DNA from: Amycolatopsis palatopharyngis | GTDB taxonomy: Bacteria; Actinomycetota; Actinomycetes; Mycobacteriales; Pseudonocardiaceae | Length of the DNA stretch: 64,000 nt | Direction: 5' to 3' | Assembly (NCBI RefSeq): GCF_003385185.1 | Contig: NZ_PQHZ01000013.1 | Span: 85,061 to 149,060 of the forward strand | Notes under the pieces: model-generated | What the model was told of the DNA's origin: nothing | The model's input: the letters and a program-made list of their open reading frames with translations, nothing else | Database searches by the model: none | Shown: piece after piece, positions 1 through 8,742 of the stretch | Layout of the letters: each line of letters starts with the position of its first letter | How positions within the stretch are numbered: position 1 is the stretch's first letter | Translations under genes and position numbers: made by a program

Positions 1-468
1 GGTCGTGCGCACCCACTGTTTACCGCCCTGGCGCAGCGTGAGCGCCTTGCCCGCCGCACCACGGGAGACCGGGTGCCTGCTTCCGACCCGATAAGCGACG
101 TGAAAGCTCGTCCAGGTCGGCTCGACGACCGCTACCGCCTGGACCTGGTCCCCCTCGGCCACCGAGAGGTGCGCCGTGGCGCCCACCCCCTCGGCGAGTT
201 CGCGCAACACCGGCTGGGCGGCCTGGCGCAACTGCGGCAGCACCTGCCCCGCCAGCCGGAGCAGGCCGACGCCGAGGCGCACCTTGCTGCCGTCGCGCCA
301 CACCAGCCCGCGTTCGGAGAGCGGAACCAGCAGCCGGTAGACGGCAGCACGGCTCGCGCCGATGGTCACAGCGAGCTCGGAGATCGTCGCTGCCTCGCCA
401 CCGGCATCGGCAACGGCCTGGAGCAGGGCGAGCCCGCGATCCAGTGTCAGCGAGCTCTCCCTGCTCAC
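1..468 (-). CDS. IclR-family transcriptional regulator (3' end lies outside the window)
   Basis: The visible 156 codons read as the N-terminal half of an IclR-type repressor/activator. Residues about 1-65 form a winged helix-turn-helix (LDRGLALLQAV, then ATISELAVTIGASRAAVYRLL), followed by the start of the effector-binding domain (VLRELAEGVGATAHLSVAEG and GAAGKAL, both typical of the family). The GTG start overlaps the TGA stop of the upstream gene (GTGA), so the two genes are translationally coupled. The homogentisate dioxygenase gene is divergent from this pair, so I infer local control of aromatic catabolism; the effector cannot be read from the sequence. Confidence 0.88.
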   Translation of the reverse strand, partial: MSRESSLTLDRGLALLQAVADAGGEAATISELAVTIGASRAAVYRLLVPLSERGLVWRDGSKVRLGVGLLRLAGQVLPQLRQAAQPVLRELAEGVGATAHLSVAEGDQVQAVAVVEPTWTSFHVAYRVGSRHPVSRGAAGKALTLRQGGKQWVRTT

Positions 469-1358
469 AGCAGCCCGAGCCCCTTCAGGTCGGCGATCGG
501 CTCGTCGAACGTCGCCGAGGCGTAGGAGGCGAACAGGGCCCGCACGGCCTTGGCCGCGTCCGCCGAAAGGTCGGCCGCCTCGGCGGCGAGCGCTTCGCCG
601 TCGGTGACCTCCAGCGCCTCACGCACGTTCCCGCCCGAGAGACACCGGGCCGAGGCCACCAGCAGGTTGAGGAACCCGTGATGGGTGAATCCAGTGTCGG
701 GATCGGCGTGCCGTACCGCGCGGTGCAGGCTGTTCGTCGCCTTGAAGGAGGCACCGGAGACGGTGCTCACCACGGAGAGGAAGTCGGCGACCTCGTCGAC
801 GCTCGGGAAGTTCTCACTGGACAGGCCGCCGCAGCGGATCTTCGGCCAGCTGCCGTGCTCGATCACGTTGCGCACGCCGTCAAGCCAGCCGACCCCGCGG
901 CGCGGCTCGACCACCCGCTCGACATCCTCTGGCACGAATTCCGAGACCCGTTCCAGCCACACCTCGTCCACGTCCGAAGGGGCGGGCATCTCGACCATCC
1001 GCAGCGCCAGCAGCTCGCTGCGTGATTCGACGATCGAAATCGCCTTCGGCACTCCGCCGAGGCCGGTGTCGATGATCAACGACAGCGGCAGCGGCTTGGT
1101 CGGACGCACCTTGATCAGTTCGGTGATCAGCTCGGGCAATCGGGAGGCTTGGCAGAGGAACACCCCGAGAACTCCGGCGTGCTCACCTCCCCTTGCCTCG
1201 AAGTGCGCCCGCAGTGCTTCGGGCATGGCGGCGTTGCCTGGAGGGAACAGCGCCGAGTCGTCGACAAGGCGCGCGAGCAGGGGCGGGATTCCACGGGGGC
1301 CGGGTGGCGGGAGTTCCACAGCGCTTGACACGACTGACACGCTAGTAGCGTACGACAT
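465..1358 (-). CDS. Conserved hypothetical protein next to hmgA
   Basis: A protein of about 297 residues that I do not recognise as a named enzyme. It is soluble, with no signal peptide or membrane segment, and has an alpha/beta pattern (PLSLIIDTGLGG, ALRMVEMPAPSD) and a Gly/Cys stretch IRCGGLSSENFPS in the middle. It is coupled to the IclR gene by a GTGA overlap and divergent from hmgA, which suggests a role in, or control by, the homogentisate pathway. The ATG at 1358 is used here; a GTG at 1319 (VELPPPGPRG) is an alternative that would leave the putative hmgA promoter and palindrome at 1339-1351 outside the coding region. Confidence 0.75.
   Translation of the reverse strand: MSYATSVSVVSSAVELPPPGPRGIPPLLARLVDDSALFPPGNAAMPEALRAHFEARGGEHAGVLGVFLCQASRLPELITELIKVRPTKPLPLSLIIDTGLGGVPKAISIVESRSELLALRMVEMPAPSDVDEVWLERVSEFVPEDVERVVEPRRGVGWLDGVRNVIEHGSWPKIRCGGLSSENFPSVDEVADFLSVVSTVSGASFKATNSLHRAVRHADPDTGFTHHGFLNLLVASARCLSGGNVREALEVTDGEALAAEAADLSADAAKAVRALFASYASATFDEPIADLKGLGLL
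1324..1351 (+). promoter_or_regulatory. Possible hmgA promoter with overlapping palindrome
   Basis: TTGACA at 1324-1329 is followed after 16 bases by TAGCGT (1346-1351), a plausible sigma-70-like promoter facing hmgA. A perfect palindrome, ACGCTA-G-TAGCGT (1339-1351), covers the -10 hexamer, as an IclR-type operator might. It falls inside the 5' end of the divergent gene if that gene starts at 1358. Inference from pattern only. Confidence 0.35.
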
Positions 1359-1414
1359 GAGGACAACAGTGTCCGTGCAGCGAACGCATCTGGTCGTATC
1401 TGGAGGAGGGTCCG

Positions 1415-2608
1415 ATGCCGTTCTATCGACAGGTCGGCGAGATTCCGGCGAAGCGCCACACGCAGTTCCGGTCACCACAGGGCAGCCTGTACGCGGAGGA
1501 GCTGATGGGGGTCGAGGGCTTCTCCGCCGACTCCGCGCTGCTGTACCACCGCAACCTGCCGACCGCGATCGTGAACGCCGTCGCCGTGGCGGACGAGCGC
1601 GGCCCACTGCGGCCCAACCACCCGCTCAAGCCGCGCAGCTACCGCACCCAGGACCTCAAGTTCGCCGGTGACGCCGACGCGGTGACCGGACGCAGGCGGA
1701 TGTTCGCCAACTCCGACGTCACCATCGCCTTCGCCGTGGCGGCCGAACCCAGCCCGCTCTACCGCAACGCGATGGGCGACGAGCTGCTGTACGTACAGGG
1801 CGGCGCCGCGACGGTCGAGACGATCTACGGCGCGCTGGACGTCGGTGACGGTGACTACGTCGTCATCCCGACCTCGTGCACCTACCGGGTCGTACCGCAC
1901 GCCTCGGGCCGGGGCGCCGGCGACGGAACCGTCCGGCTGCTGATCCTCGAGGCACGCGGGCACATCGGGCCGCCGAAGCGCTACCTCTCGGCGAAGGGCC
2001 AGTTCCTCGAACACGCGCCGTACTGCGAACGCGACCTGCGCGGGCCGGTCGGGCTGCTGCTCGCCGAGGGCACGGACGTCGACGTGCTGGTGCGTCACCG
2101 CGGGGGCCTCACGCGCTACACCTACGCGAACCACCCGTTCGACGTCGTCGGGTGGGACGGCTGCCTCTATCCGTGGGTGTTCAACATCGACGACTTCGAG
2201 CCGATCACCGGTCGCGTGCACCAGCCGCCGCCCGTGCACCAGACCTTCGAGGGCCCGAACTTCGTGGTGTGCTCGTTCTGCCCGCGCAAGGTGGACTACC
2301 ACCCGTTGTCGATCCCGGTGCCGTACAACCACGCCAACGTCGACTCCGACGAGCTGATGTTCTACGTGCGCGGCGACTACGAGGCCCGCAAGGGCTCGGG
2401 CATCGGCATCGGGTCGATGTCACTGCACCCTTCCGGCTTCACCCACGGGCCGCAGCCCGGCGCCGCGGAGGGCTCGATCGGTGCGGAGTTCTTCGACGAG
2501 ACGGCGGTCATGGTGGACACGTTCGCCCCGCTGGACCTCGGTGAGGCCGCCGAAGCCGCCGAGGACCCGGGCTACGCCTGGACCTGGTCCGGCCGCGGTC
2601 CCGGCTGA
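1415..2608 (+). CDS. hmgA: Homogentisate 1,2-dioxygenase
   Basis: Cytosolic Fe(II) dioxygenase that opens the ring of homogentisate to maleylacetoacetate in tyrosine/phenylalanine degradation. The 397-residue protein has the typical N-terminus MPFYRQVGEIPAKRHTQF and a C-terminal cupin half with the iron-ligand region: a His and Glu in NHANVDSDELMFY near residue 305 and a His in LHPSGFTHGP near residue 338. Its length is within the usual bacterial range. A strong ribosome site GGAGGAGG lies 6-8 bases before the ATG. It is divergent from the IclR pair and followed after 40 bases by a small membrane protein. No maleylacetoacetate isomerase or fumarylacetoacetase gene is visible here, so the rest of the pathway must lie elsewhere. 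Confidence 0.95.
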   Translation: MPFYRQVGEIPAKRHTQFRSPQGSLYAEELMGVEGFSADSALLYHRNLPTAIVNAVAVADERGPLRPNHPLKPRSYRTQDLKFAGDADAVTGRRRMFANSDVTIAFAVAAEPSPLYRNAMGDELLYVQGGAATVETIYGALDVGDGDYVVIPTSCTYRVVPHASGRGAGDGTVRLLILEARGHIGPPKRYLSAKGQFLEHAPYCERDLRGPVGLLLAEGTDVDVLVRHRGGLTRYTYANHPFDVVGWDGCLYPWVFNIDDFEPITGRVHQPPPVHQTFEGPNFVVCSFCPRKVDYHPLSIPVPYNHANVDSDELMFYVRGDYEARKGSGIGIGSMSLHPSGFTHGPQPGAAEGSIGAEFFDETAVMVDTFAPLDLGEAAEAAEDPGYAWTWSGRGPG

Positions 2609-2648
2609 CCCGTGGCGGCCGCCACGAACCGGCAGGAAGAGCGGCCAT

Positions 2649-3056
2649 ATGGGAAACTGGGGTATGGCGAATCCAGAACCTTACGAAGGCCAGGAACGCG
2701 CCGAATACGTCGAGCGCGGTACCGGCCGACTGCGTGCCGTCCGTGTCCTCAACACGATCATCAGTGTCGTTTGCGGCATCTTCGCCGCGGTGCTGGCCAT
2801 CCACATCCTGTTGGTGATCGGCGATGCGAATCCGGACAACTCCTTCGCCCGATTCATCACCGACTGGGCCGGCGGGATCACCCTCGGCCTGGACAACCTG
2901 TTCACCCCGGCCGACGAGAACCTGCAGGTGTTGCTGAACGAGGGGCTCGCAGCGCTCTTGTGGCTCGCCATCGGCGCGGTCCTGACGACGCTCATCTCCC
3001 GAATCGCACTACCCAGTGGCGAACGGCAGGTCTGGTACCGGCGAACCGTCCGCTGA
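2649..3056 (+). CDS. Small two-helix membrane protein
   Basis: A 135-residue protein of unknown function. Two hydrophobic segments are clear: VLNTIISVVCGIFAAVLAIHI around residues 36-60 and LLWLAIGAVLTTLI near 105-120, separated by a loop of about 45 residues (NSFARFITDWAGGITLGLDN). This resembles YggT-like or other small actinobacterial integral membrane proteins, but I cannot assign a family. The ATG at 2649 has AGGAAGAG about 8 bases upstream; an ATG at 2664 (MANPEP) is possible. It follows hmgA by 40 bases on the same strand, but a functional link is not evident. Confidence 0.7.
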   Translation: MGNWGMANPEPYEGQERAEYVERGTGRLRAVRVLNTIISVVCGIFAAVLAIHILLVIGDANPDNSFARFITDWAGGITLGLDNLFTPADENLQVLLNEGLAALLWLAIGAVLTTLISRIALPSGERQVWYRRTVR

Positions 3057-3103
3057 GACTGAGAGGGCTTGGCAGACATCGAGCCCTTCCGCTCCCCCTG
3101 CAC

Positions 3104-3122
3104 CTAGGTTAGGCTCACCTAA
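3104..3122 (+). promoter_or_regulatory. DtxR/IdeR iron box
   Basis: CTAGGTTAGGCTCACCTAA matches 17 of 19 positions of the classical iron box TTAGGTTAGGCTAACCTAA. It ends 14 bases before the GTG start of the DUF2470 gene, where a bound Fe(II)-IdeR/DtxR dimer would block transcription, so the gene is expected to be induced by low iron. Confidence 0.85.
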
Positions 3123-3136
3123 GTAGGAGGTGAGTG

Positions 3137-3919
3137 GTGACCGAGACACAGACCCGTCGCCCGCCGGCGCCGTTTCCGGCCGAGCGCGCCAAGACCATCG
3201 CCAGCCGCGGCGGCCCCGCGATACTGATGCCCGCCGCGGAACGCCCCGGTGGTGACTCACGCGTCTCGCCGGTGCTGCACCACGTGCACGCCAGCGGCAG
3301 CGTCAGTGTGCTGCTGCCCGACGACCACGATCTGGTGCACGCGACCGGTGCCGCGGGCAGGGCCGAGGTCGCCGTGATGCTCGAACTGACCGATCGGGCA
3401 CCGGTCGACCTGCGCGAACCGATCCGCGGGCTGCTCTGGATCACCGGCTGGCTACGCAGACTCGACGAGCGGGCCGCCAGGGCGCGAGCCGTCTCGATCG
3501 TCGACGACCGTCCCGATCCGCGCCTGCTCGACGTCGGCCACGGACTGAGCGTCCTCAGGCTGACCCCCGCATCACTGGTGCTCGCGGACGCGGAGGGCAC
3601 CCACTCGCTTCGGCCGCACATGTTCAGCGCGGCCACGCCCGACCCGTTCGCCACCTACGAGGCGGAGTGGCTGCGGCATCTGGAGTCCGCACACGCGGAT
3701 GTGGTCGACCAGCTCGCCCGGCATCTGCCGGAGGAGCTGCGGGGCGGGCGCATCCGCCCGCTCGGCGTCGACCGGTTCGGCCTGCGCCTGCGGGTGGAGG
3801 CCGAGGCCGGTGATCACGACGTGCGGCTCGCCTTCTCCCGGGCGGTCAGCAGTCCGGCGGAACTCGCCGTCGAGTTGCGCAGACTCGTTGGCTGTCCGTT
3901 CCTGCGCCAGCCGGGGTAG
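3137..3919 (+). CDS. Iron-box-controlled DUF2470 protein (haem/iron utilisation type)
   Basis: A protein of about 260 residues with a split-barrel-like N-terminal part (VSVLLPDDHDLVH, AEVAVMLELTD) and a C-terminal DUF2470 domain from about residue 185 (HADVVDQLARHLPEEL, LGVDRFGLRL). DUF2470 is found in HugZ-like and PPOX-fold proteins linked to haem handling, so a role in haem or iron use is likely; catalysis is not shown. AGGAGG at 3125-3130 fits best with the GTG at 3137; the GTG at 3134 is only 3 bases away. The iron box at 3104-3122 directly before the gene supports repression by iron-loaded IdeR/DtxR. It is convergent with the PPOX gene. Confidence 0.82.
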   Translation: MTETQTRRPPAPFPAERAKTIASRGGPAILMPAAERPGGDSRVSPVLHHVHASGSVSVLLPDDHDLVHATGAAGRAEVAVMLELTDRAPVDLREPIRGLLWITGWLRRLDERAARARAVSIVDDRPDPRLLDVGHGLSVLRLTPASLVLADAEGTHSLRPHMFSAATPDPFATYEAEWLRHLESAHADVVDQLARHLPEELRGGRIRPLGVDRFGLRLRVEAEAGDHDVRLAFSRAVSSPAELAVELRRLVGCPFLRQPG

Positions 3920-3928
3920 GCGGGCGGC

Positions 3929-4396
3929 TCAGACCAGTTCGGGCGGGAAACCGCCGGTGGCGATCGGACCCCAGCTCTCGATGCGCACCCGCAGCAGACT
4001 CTTGCCCTGCCTGCGCATCGCCTCGCGGTACTCGTCCCAGTCCGGGTGCTCACCCGAGATACTGCGGAAGTACTCGACCAGCGGTTCCACGGCCTCGGGC
4101 AGATCCAGCACCTCCGCGACGCCTTCCAACTGCACCCAGGGACCGTTCCACTCGTCGGAGAGCACGCAGAGCGCCACACGGGGTTCACGGCGGGCGTTGC
4201 GGACCTTGGCCCGCATCGGATAGGTCGCGATCACGATGCGTCCCTCGGAGTCGACCCCATTGGTAACCGGCGAGAGCTGGGGCCTGCCGTCGGCCCGGCT
4301 GGTGGACAGGATCGACCGGTGCCGGTCGCGAAGGAACTCGAGCAGTTCGGCCCGGCCGACCCGGTCGGTGGTCGCGATATTCGGAGTCTGTGCCAT
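3929..4396 (-). CDS. PPOX-class F420-dependent oxidoreductase
   Basis: A 155-residue single-domain split-barrel flavin/deazaflavin protein. The motifs ELLEFLRDRHRSILST, DGRPQLSPVTNGVD, RAKVRNARREPRVAL and WVQLEGVAEVLDLP match the actinobacterial PPOX class proteins that bind coenzyme F420 (the TIGR03618-like group). The substrate is unknown. It ends 10 bases from the DUF2470 gene in convergent orientation; both belong to the same broad split-barrel superfamily, which may be coincidence. The ATG start gives the typical family length. Confidence 0.88.
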   Translation of the reverse strand: MAQTPNIATTDRVGRAELLEFLRDRHRSILSTSRADGRPQLSPVTNGVDSEGRIVIATYPMRAKVRNARREPRVALCVLSDEWNGPWVQLEGVAEVLDLPEAVEPLVEYFRSISGEHPDWDEYREAMRRQGKSLLRVRIESWGPIATGGFPPELV

Positions 4397-4437
4397 GGCC
4401 CGAGCGTAATTCCTCGCCGGACTACCGGCCCGAACGC

Positions 4438-4481
4438 AAAAAGCCCCGGGTGCGCTCCGAATTCGAAACGCGCCCGGGGCC
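4438..4481 (-). terminator. Rho-independent terminator of the BCCT gene
   Basis: Read on the minus strand, a GC-rich hairpin (GCCCCGGGCGCG ... CGCACCCGGGGC, one bulge) is followed directly by TTTTT. It lies 22 bases after the transporter stop codon, so its orientation fits. Confidence 0.85.
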
Positions 4482-4502
4482 CTGCAGGCCGGATGGCGAA
4501 GA

Positions 4503-6197
4503 TCAGGTCTTCGTCTTGGCCTTGGTCGTGCTCCCGTCGTCGACGGAATCGCCGTTCGGTTCGACCAGCCCGTCCTCGATCAGGCTCTGCGAGACGTGCT
4601 CGGTGAGTTCATCGCGCTGCAGCCTGCGTTGGATGCGGAGCATGACCGCGCGTTCGGCGCTGAACTGTTTCCAGGTCGCCACACACATACCCAGCATCAC
4701 CACACTGAACGGCAACGCGATGATGATCGCGGCGATCTGCAACGCGCTGAGCCCGCCCGCGAGCAGCAGCGCGATGGCCACCAGTCCCTCGGCCGCCGCC
4801 CAGAACACGCGGCTCCACCTGGGTGGCTCCGGGTCGCCACCGGAGGCGAGCATGTCCACCACCAGCGAACCGGAGTCCGACGAGGTGACGAAGAACAGCA
4901 CGATCAGGATGATCGCGCCGATCACGACCACCGAGCCGCCGGGCAGCCCGTCCAGCAGGCCGAACAGCGAGCCGTTCGTGTCCACGCTGCCGTCCGCGCC
5001 GACCAGGCCACCGCCACCGAAGAGCTCCCGGTACAGCGCCGTTCCGCCGAAGACCGTGAACCAGATGAAGGTGATGGTGGTGGGAACCAGCAGCACGCCC
5101 GCGACGAACTCGCGGACCGTACGCCCGCGGGAAATACGGGCGATGAAGACGCCGACGAAGGGCGCCCAGGAGATCCACCAGCCCCAATAGAAGGTGGCCC
5201 AGCTGCCCTGCCAGTCCTGACCTTCCGAACCCTGCAGTGCCGTGGTGTCGAAGCTCAGGCGGAACAGGTTCTGGAAGTACAGCCCGACCGACTGCACGGA
5301 CTCCCGGAAGATGTACAGGGTCGGACCCGCGATCAACACGAACAGCATCAGCGCGCCGGCGAGCACCATGTTGGTGTTCGACAGCCACTTGATGCCCTTC
5401 TTCAGACCGGTGACCACCGAGACGATCGCCAGCGTGGTGATGCCGCCGATCAGGATGATGTAGGTCCAGTTACCCGGGTTGCTGACGAGACCGATGAAGT
5501 CGAGGCCGGAGGCGATCTGCAACACGCCGAGACCGAGCGAGGTCGCCACACCGAAGAGCGTGCCGACGATCGCGGCGATGTCGATCACGTCACCGATCCA
5601 GCCCTTGACCCGGCTACCGAGCAACGGCTCGAGGGCCCAGCGAATGGAGACCGGCCGGTTCTTCCGGTGGATCGCGTAGGCGACGGCGAGGCCGACCACC
5701 ACGTAGATCGCCCAGGGGTGCAGGCCCCAGTGCAGGAACGTCTGTACCAGCGACTGCTGGGCCAGCTCGGCTTGCGTGCCTTCGACACCCGGCTTCGGAC
5801 TGGCGAAATGGTTCAGTGGCTCCGCCACTCCCCAGAACACCAGGCCGATACCCATTCCGGCCGCGAACAGCATCGCGAACCAGGACGTGAGCTTGAACTC
5901 CGGTTCCTCGTCCTTCGGCGCGAGTTTGATGTCACCGAAGTGACCGAGCCCCATCCAGAGCGCGAAGACCACGAACCCGGAGACGATCAGCGTGTAGTAC
6001 CAGCCGAAGGTACCGATGATCGAGTCCTGAACGGCGTTGATCGCGTCGCCCATGGTGTCCGGAAAGATCACCGTGAACAGCACGAACACCGCGATAATTA
6101 CCGCAGAGGGCCAGAAGACCCTCGGCGCGATCGTTTCGTGCCACTTCTTTTTCGGACCTGGAGGAGCCGCGGCCCCTGGATCCGATGTTGTCGCCAC
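4503..6197 (-). CDS. BCCT-family betaine/choline/carnitine transporter
   Basis: A sodium- or proton-coupled importer of quaternary ammonium osmoprotectants, about 564 residues with twelve predicted membrane helices. The glycine-rich sodium/substrate helix GMGIGLVFWGVAEPLNHF and the signature WWISWAPFVGVFIARISRGR are both intact; the Gly-x-Gly-x-Gly stretch is the one known from BetP. The tail after the last helix is charged (RIQRRLQRDELTEHV ... KAKTKT), a region that senses osmotic stress in BetP, though this is inference here. The GTG at 6197 was chosen because GGGAGGA lies 7 bases upstream; the longer frame to 6317 has no such site. A second osmoprotectant system, of ABC type, occurs at 53.1-56.7 kb. 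Confidence 0.93.
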   Translation of the reverse strand: MATTSDPGAAAPPGPKKKWHETIAPRVFWPSAVIIAVFVLFTVIFPDTMGDAINAVQDSIIGTFGWYYTLIVSGFVVFALWMGLGHFGDIKLAPKDEEPEFKLTSWFAMLFAAGMGIGLVFWGVAEPLNHFASPKPGVEGTQAELAQQSLVQTFLHWGLHPWAIYVVVGLAVAYAIHRKNRPVSIRWALEPLLGSRVKGWIGDVIDIAAIVGTLFGVATSLGLGVLQIASGLDFIGLVSNPGNWTYIILIGGITTLAIVSVVTGLKKGIKWLSNTNMVLAGALMLFVLIAGPTLYIFRESVQSVGLYFQNLFRLSFDTTALQGSEGQDWQGSWATFYWGWWISWAPFVGVFIARISRGRTVREFVAGVLLVPTTITFIWFTVFGGTALYRELFGGGGLVGADGSVDTNGSLFGLLDGLPGGSVVVIGAIILIVLFFVTSSDSGSLVVDMLASGGDPEPPRWSRVFWAAAEGLVAIALLLAGGLSALQIAAIIIALPFSVVMLGMCVATWKQFSAERAVMLRIQRRLQRDELTEHVSQSLIEDGLVEPNGDSVDDGSTTKAKTKT

Positions 6198-6361
6198 GAG
6201 AAAGTCCTCCCTTTCGCTGCGATCCGCTCCCCCACGGATCTGTGTGGCTACGTTCTTACGTTCGCCGTGGAACCCTAAACCCTGGCAGTAACGTTTTGAC
6301 CAACCATCATCCTCCAAATCGGCGTCGATTGCCCCATCTAGCCACCTGACCAGGGCTTCTG

Positions 6362-7195
6362 GTGCTGGGATACCGTGCGGCGGTGTTCAACACAACCCGC
6401 CGCTGGCTGAACCCGCCGCGTCCTGCGGAGCCGGTCCCGCTGACCGATCCGGCGCAGCGACGCGGCGTGCTCATCGAGGTCATTCTCGTCTTCTCGATCA
6501 CTCTGGGACTGTCCGGTGTGCGCAGTCTGCTTTCCCTTGTGGACTCTCTGTTACGTCCCGAACCGTTGGCCGAGCAACGGGTCGCCATCAATGTGCCGCA
6601 GGCCACCGCTGACCTGATCGATCTGCTCAAGCAACTGCTCAGCGCGACGCAGCTCGTCGGCTGGGGAGCCCTAGGGGTGTACCTGCTGTGGCGCGGCGGG
6701 ATGCGACTCGCCGAGATCGGACTGGACCGCGGGCACCCTCGGCGGGATCTGCTGTGGGGCGTCGGCCTCAGCGCTCTCATCGGACTTCCCGGCCTCGCGC
6801 TGTACCTCATCGGGTGGCAGCTGGGGATCAATCTGACGGTACAACCGTCCACACTGGACGAGACGTGGTGGCGGCCGATAACGCTCACCCTGTCCGCATT
6901 CGGCAACTCCTTCGCCGAGGAGATGCTGGTGGTGGGTTACCTACTCACCCGGCTCCGGCAGCTCGGTGTGCGGGAGAACTCCGCTCTGCTGATCTCCGCC
7001 GTGCTGCGCGGTTCCTATCATCTGTACCAAGGCTTCGGCGGGTTCGTCGGAAACCTCGTGATGGGTCTGATCTTCGGCCGGCTCTGGCAGCGCACCAACA
7101 GGATCTGGCCGCTCGTCGTGGCACACACCCTGCTCGACATCGTCGCGTTCGTCGGGTACGCCCTGCTTCGTGGCCGGGTGAGCTGGCTCCCGTGA
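6362..7195 (+). CDS. CPBP-family intramembrane metalloprotease (Abi/CAAX-like)
   Basis: A multi-pass membrane protein of about 277 residues with the three CPBP motifs: Glu-Glu in NSFAEEMLVVGYLLTRL near residue 185, the first His in LRGSYHLYQGFGG near 222, and the second in WPLVVAHTLLDIVAF near 255. Family members are membrane-embedded proteases or peptide-modifying enzymes; the target is unknown. It is divergent from the BCCT gene. The start is uncertain between GTG at 6362 and GTG at 6383; neither has a strong ribosome site. Confidence 0.88.
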   Translation: MLGYRAAVFNTTRRWLNPPRPAEPVPLTDPAQRRGVLIEVILVFSITLGLSGVRSLLSLVDSLLRPEPLAEQRVAINVPQATADLIDLLKQLLSATQLVGWGALGVYLLWRGGMRLAEIGLDRGHPRRDLLWGVGLSALIGLPGLALYLIGWQLGINLTVQPSTLDETWWRPITLTLSAFGNSFAEEMLVVGYLLTRLRQLGVRENSALLISAVLRGSYHLYQGFGGFVGNLVMGLIFGRLWQRTNRIWPLVVAHTLLDIVAFVGYALLRGRVSWLP

Positions 7196-7336
7196 ACGTG
7201 ACGCCCAGCGCAACGAATCGCGCTTGAGGCGTTCAATTCCGTCGAAACTCGTGGCGCCGCGTCGTCGTCCGATACGCCGCCACGCGGTCTCGTTTCGTCA
7301 CCCGCGTACCACTCGCCGAATCATTACGCTGGCGCC

Positions 7337-8569
7337 GTGACTTCCAACAGCTCTCAGGAACCGAAGCCCCGCGTGGACTCCGAGGTCGGCCCGTTGCGCA
7401 CTGTGCTGCTGCACCGGCCGGGCAACGAACTCAAACGCCTCACCCCACGCAACAACGACCAGCTGCTGTTCGACTCGATCCCCTGGGTGGACCGGGCACA
7501 GCAGGAGCACGACGCCTTCGCCGACGTGCTCGGCAACCGGGGTGTCGAGGTCCTGCTGCTGGCCGAGGTGCTGCGTGGCGCGCTCGACGATCCGCGAGCG
7601 CACGCGGCGGGCGTGCACGCCGCGGTGGACAGCAAGCGGCTGGGCACGGATCTGGCCGATTCGCTACGTGCACACCTCGGGAAGGTGGATTCGGCGACGC
7701 TGGCCGAGGTGCTGATGTCCGGCGCGACCTTCGAGGAGCTGCCTGCCGCGGAGACTCCCTCGCTGGTCCGCAAAATGCATCACCCGCACGACTTCGCGGT
7801 AGCGCCGCTGCCGAACCTGCTGTTCACCCGTGACTCCTCGGTGTGGATCGGCGACAGGGCCGCCATCTCCTCGCTTGCCATGCCCGCACGGGAGCGGGAA
7901 ACGGCGTTGCTCGACCTCATCTACGCCTACCATCCGCGGTTCCAGGGCAGCGGTCGCGCGTACGGGGCGCACTCGGCACCCATCGAGGGCGGGGATGTGC
8001 TGTTGCTGGCACCCGGCGTGCTCGCCGTCGGCGTGGGCGAGCGCACGAGTGCGGCAGGGGCGGAGTCCCTGGCCCGTTCGGTGTTCACCGACGGCATCGC
8101 CCACACCGTGCTGGTCGTGCCGATCGCGCAGAGCAGAGCGACGATGCACCTGGACACCGTCTGCACGATGGTCGACAAGGACGCGGTGGTGATGTATCCG
8201 CTGGCCCGGGAGTCGCTGGTGGCGTACACGCTGCGGCCCGACGAGCACGCGGGCAAGGAATCGGTTCGCGTGGACGGTCCCGCACCGTTCCTCTCGGCCG
8301 CGGCCGAGGCGATGGGCATCGACCGGCTGCGGGTCATCGACACCGGCCTCGACCCGGTGACCGCGGAACGCGAGCAATGGGACGACGGCAACAACACTCT
8401 CGCGCTGGCGCCGGGTGTGGTGGTCGGTTACGAACGCAATGTGGAGACGAACGCGCGGCTCGAAGACGCCGGCATCGAGGTGGTGCGAATCGCCGGCTCG
8501 GAACTCGGCTCGGGGCGCGGCGGCCCGCGCTGCATGTCCTGCCCGGTAACGCGAGACCCGATTCGATAA
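7337..8569 (+). CDS. arcA: Arginine deiminase
   Basis: Hydrolyses arginine to citrulline and ammonia. The 410-residue protein has the guanidino-group-modifying fold with [15 protein letters not shown] (catalytic Asp region), IEGGDVL, the His motif [13 protein letters not shown], and the nucleophilic Cys in [12 protein letters not shown] near the C-terminus. Carbamate kinase and ornithine carbamoyltransferase genes are absent nearby, so it probably acts alone or with distant partners in nitrogen supply or acid tolerance. The GTG at 7337 is the only early in-frame start before the conserved [14 protein letters not shown] stretch. It is followed by the ferritin regulatory region. Confidence 0.94.
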   Translation: MTSNSSQEPKPRVDSEVGPLRTVLLHRPGNELKRLTPRNNDQLLFDSIPWVDRAQQEHDAFADVLGNRGVEVLLLAEVLRGALDDPRAHAAGVHAAVDSKRLGTDLADSLRAHLGKVDSATLAEVLMSGATFEELPAAETPSLVRKMHHPHDFAVAPLPNLLFTRDSSVWIGDRAAISSLAMPARERETALLDLIYAYHPRFQGSGRAYGAHSAPIEGGDVLLLAPGVLAVGVGERTSAAGAESLARSVFTDGIAHTVLVVPIAQSRATMHLDTVCTMVDKDAVVMYPLARESLVAYTLRPDEHAGKESVRVDGPAPFLSAAAEAMGIDRLRVIDTGLDPVTAEREQWDDGNNTLALAPGVVVGYERNVETNARLEDAGIEVVRIAGSELGSGRGGPRCMSCPVTRDPIR

Positions 8570-8571
8570 GA

Positions 8572-8590
8572 ATAAGGGAGGCTAACCTAA
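8572..8590 (+). promoter_or_regulatory. Iron box 1 upstream of ferritin
   Basis: ATAAGGGAGGCTAACCTAA matches the iron-box consensus at 15 of 19 positions, with a perfect right half. It starts 2 bases after the arginine deiminase stop codon and lies about 150 bases before the ferritin ATG, too far to act as a simple promoter block. Confidence 0.7.
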
Positions 8591-8627
8591 TAACCACCGG
8601 AAAGAGTTAATGAATGTCTTTCGGTTA

Positions 8628-8646
8628 TTAGGATAGCCTAAACATA
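8628..8646 (+). promoter_or_regulatory. Iron box 2 (partial) upstream of ferritin
   Basis: TTAGGATAGCCTAAACATA matches the consensus at 14 of 19 positions, with a good left half and core. Together with the box 56 bases upstream it forms a tandem array in an A/T-rich stretch. In mycobacteria, tandem distal iron boxes let IdeR activate the ferritin gene under iron excess; the same mode is inferred here. Confidence 0.55.
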
Positions 8647-8742
8647 ATTAGTTTTACCTTCGCTCACAAAGGATACACTAATAGGGGTCACGTCACTAGA
8701 TTCGACTGGAATTCTGCCACCGATTTCCCTTATATTTGGAGC

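Noticed and set aside
4596..6278. A 560-codon open frame on the plus strand
   Set aside because: Antisense to the BCCT transporter, whose conserved motifs fix the true strand; the composition is His/Gln/Asp/Arg-rich and low in hydrophobic residues.
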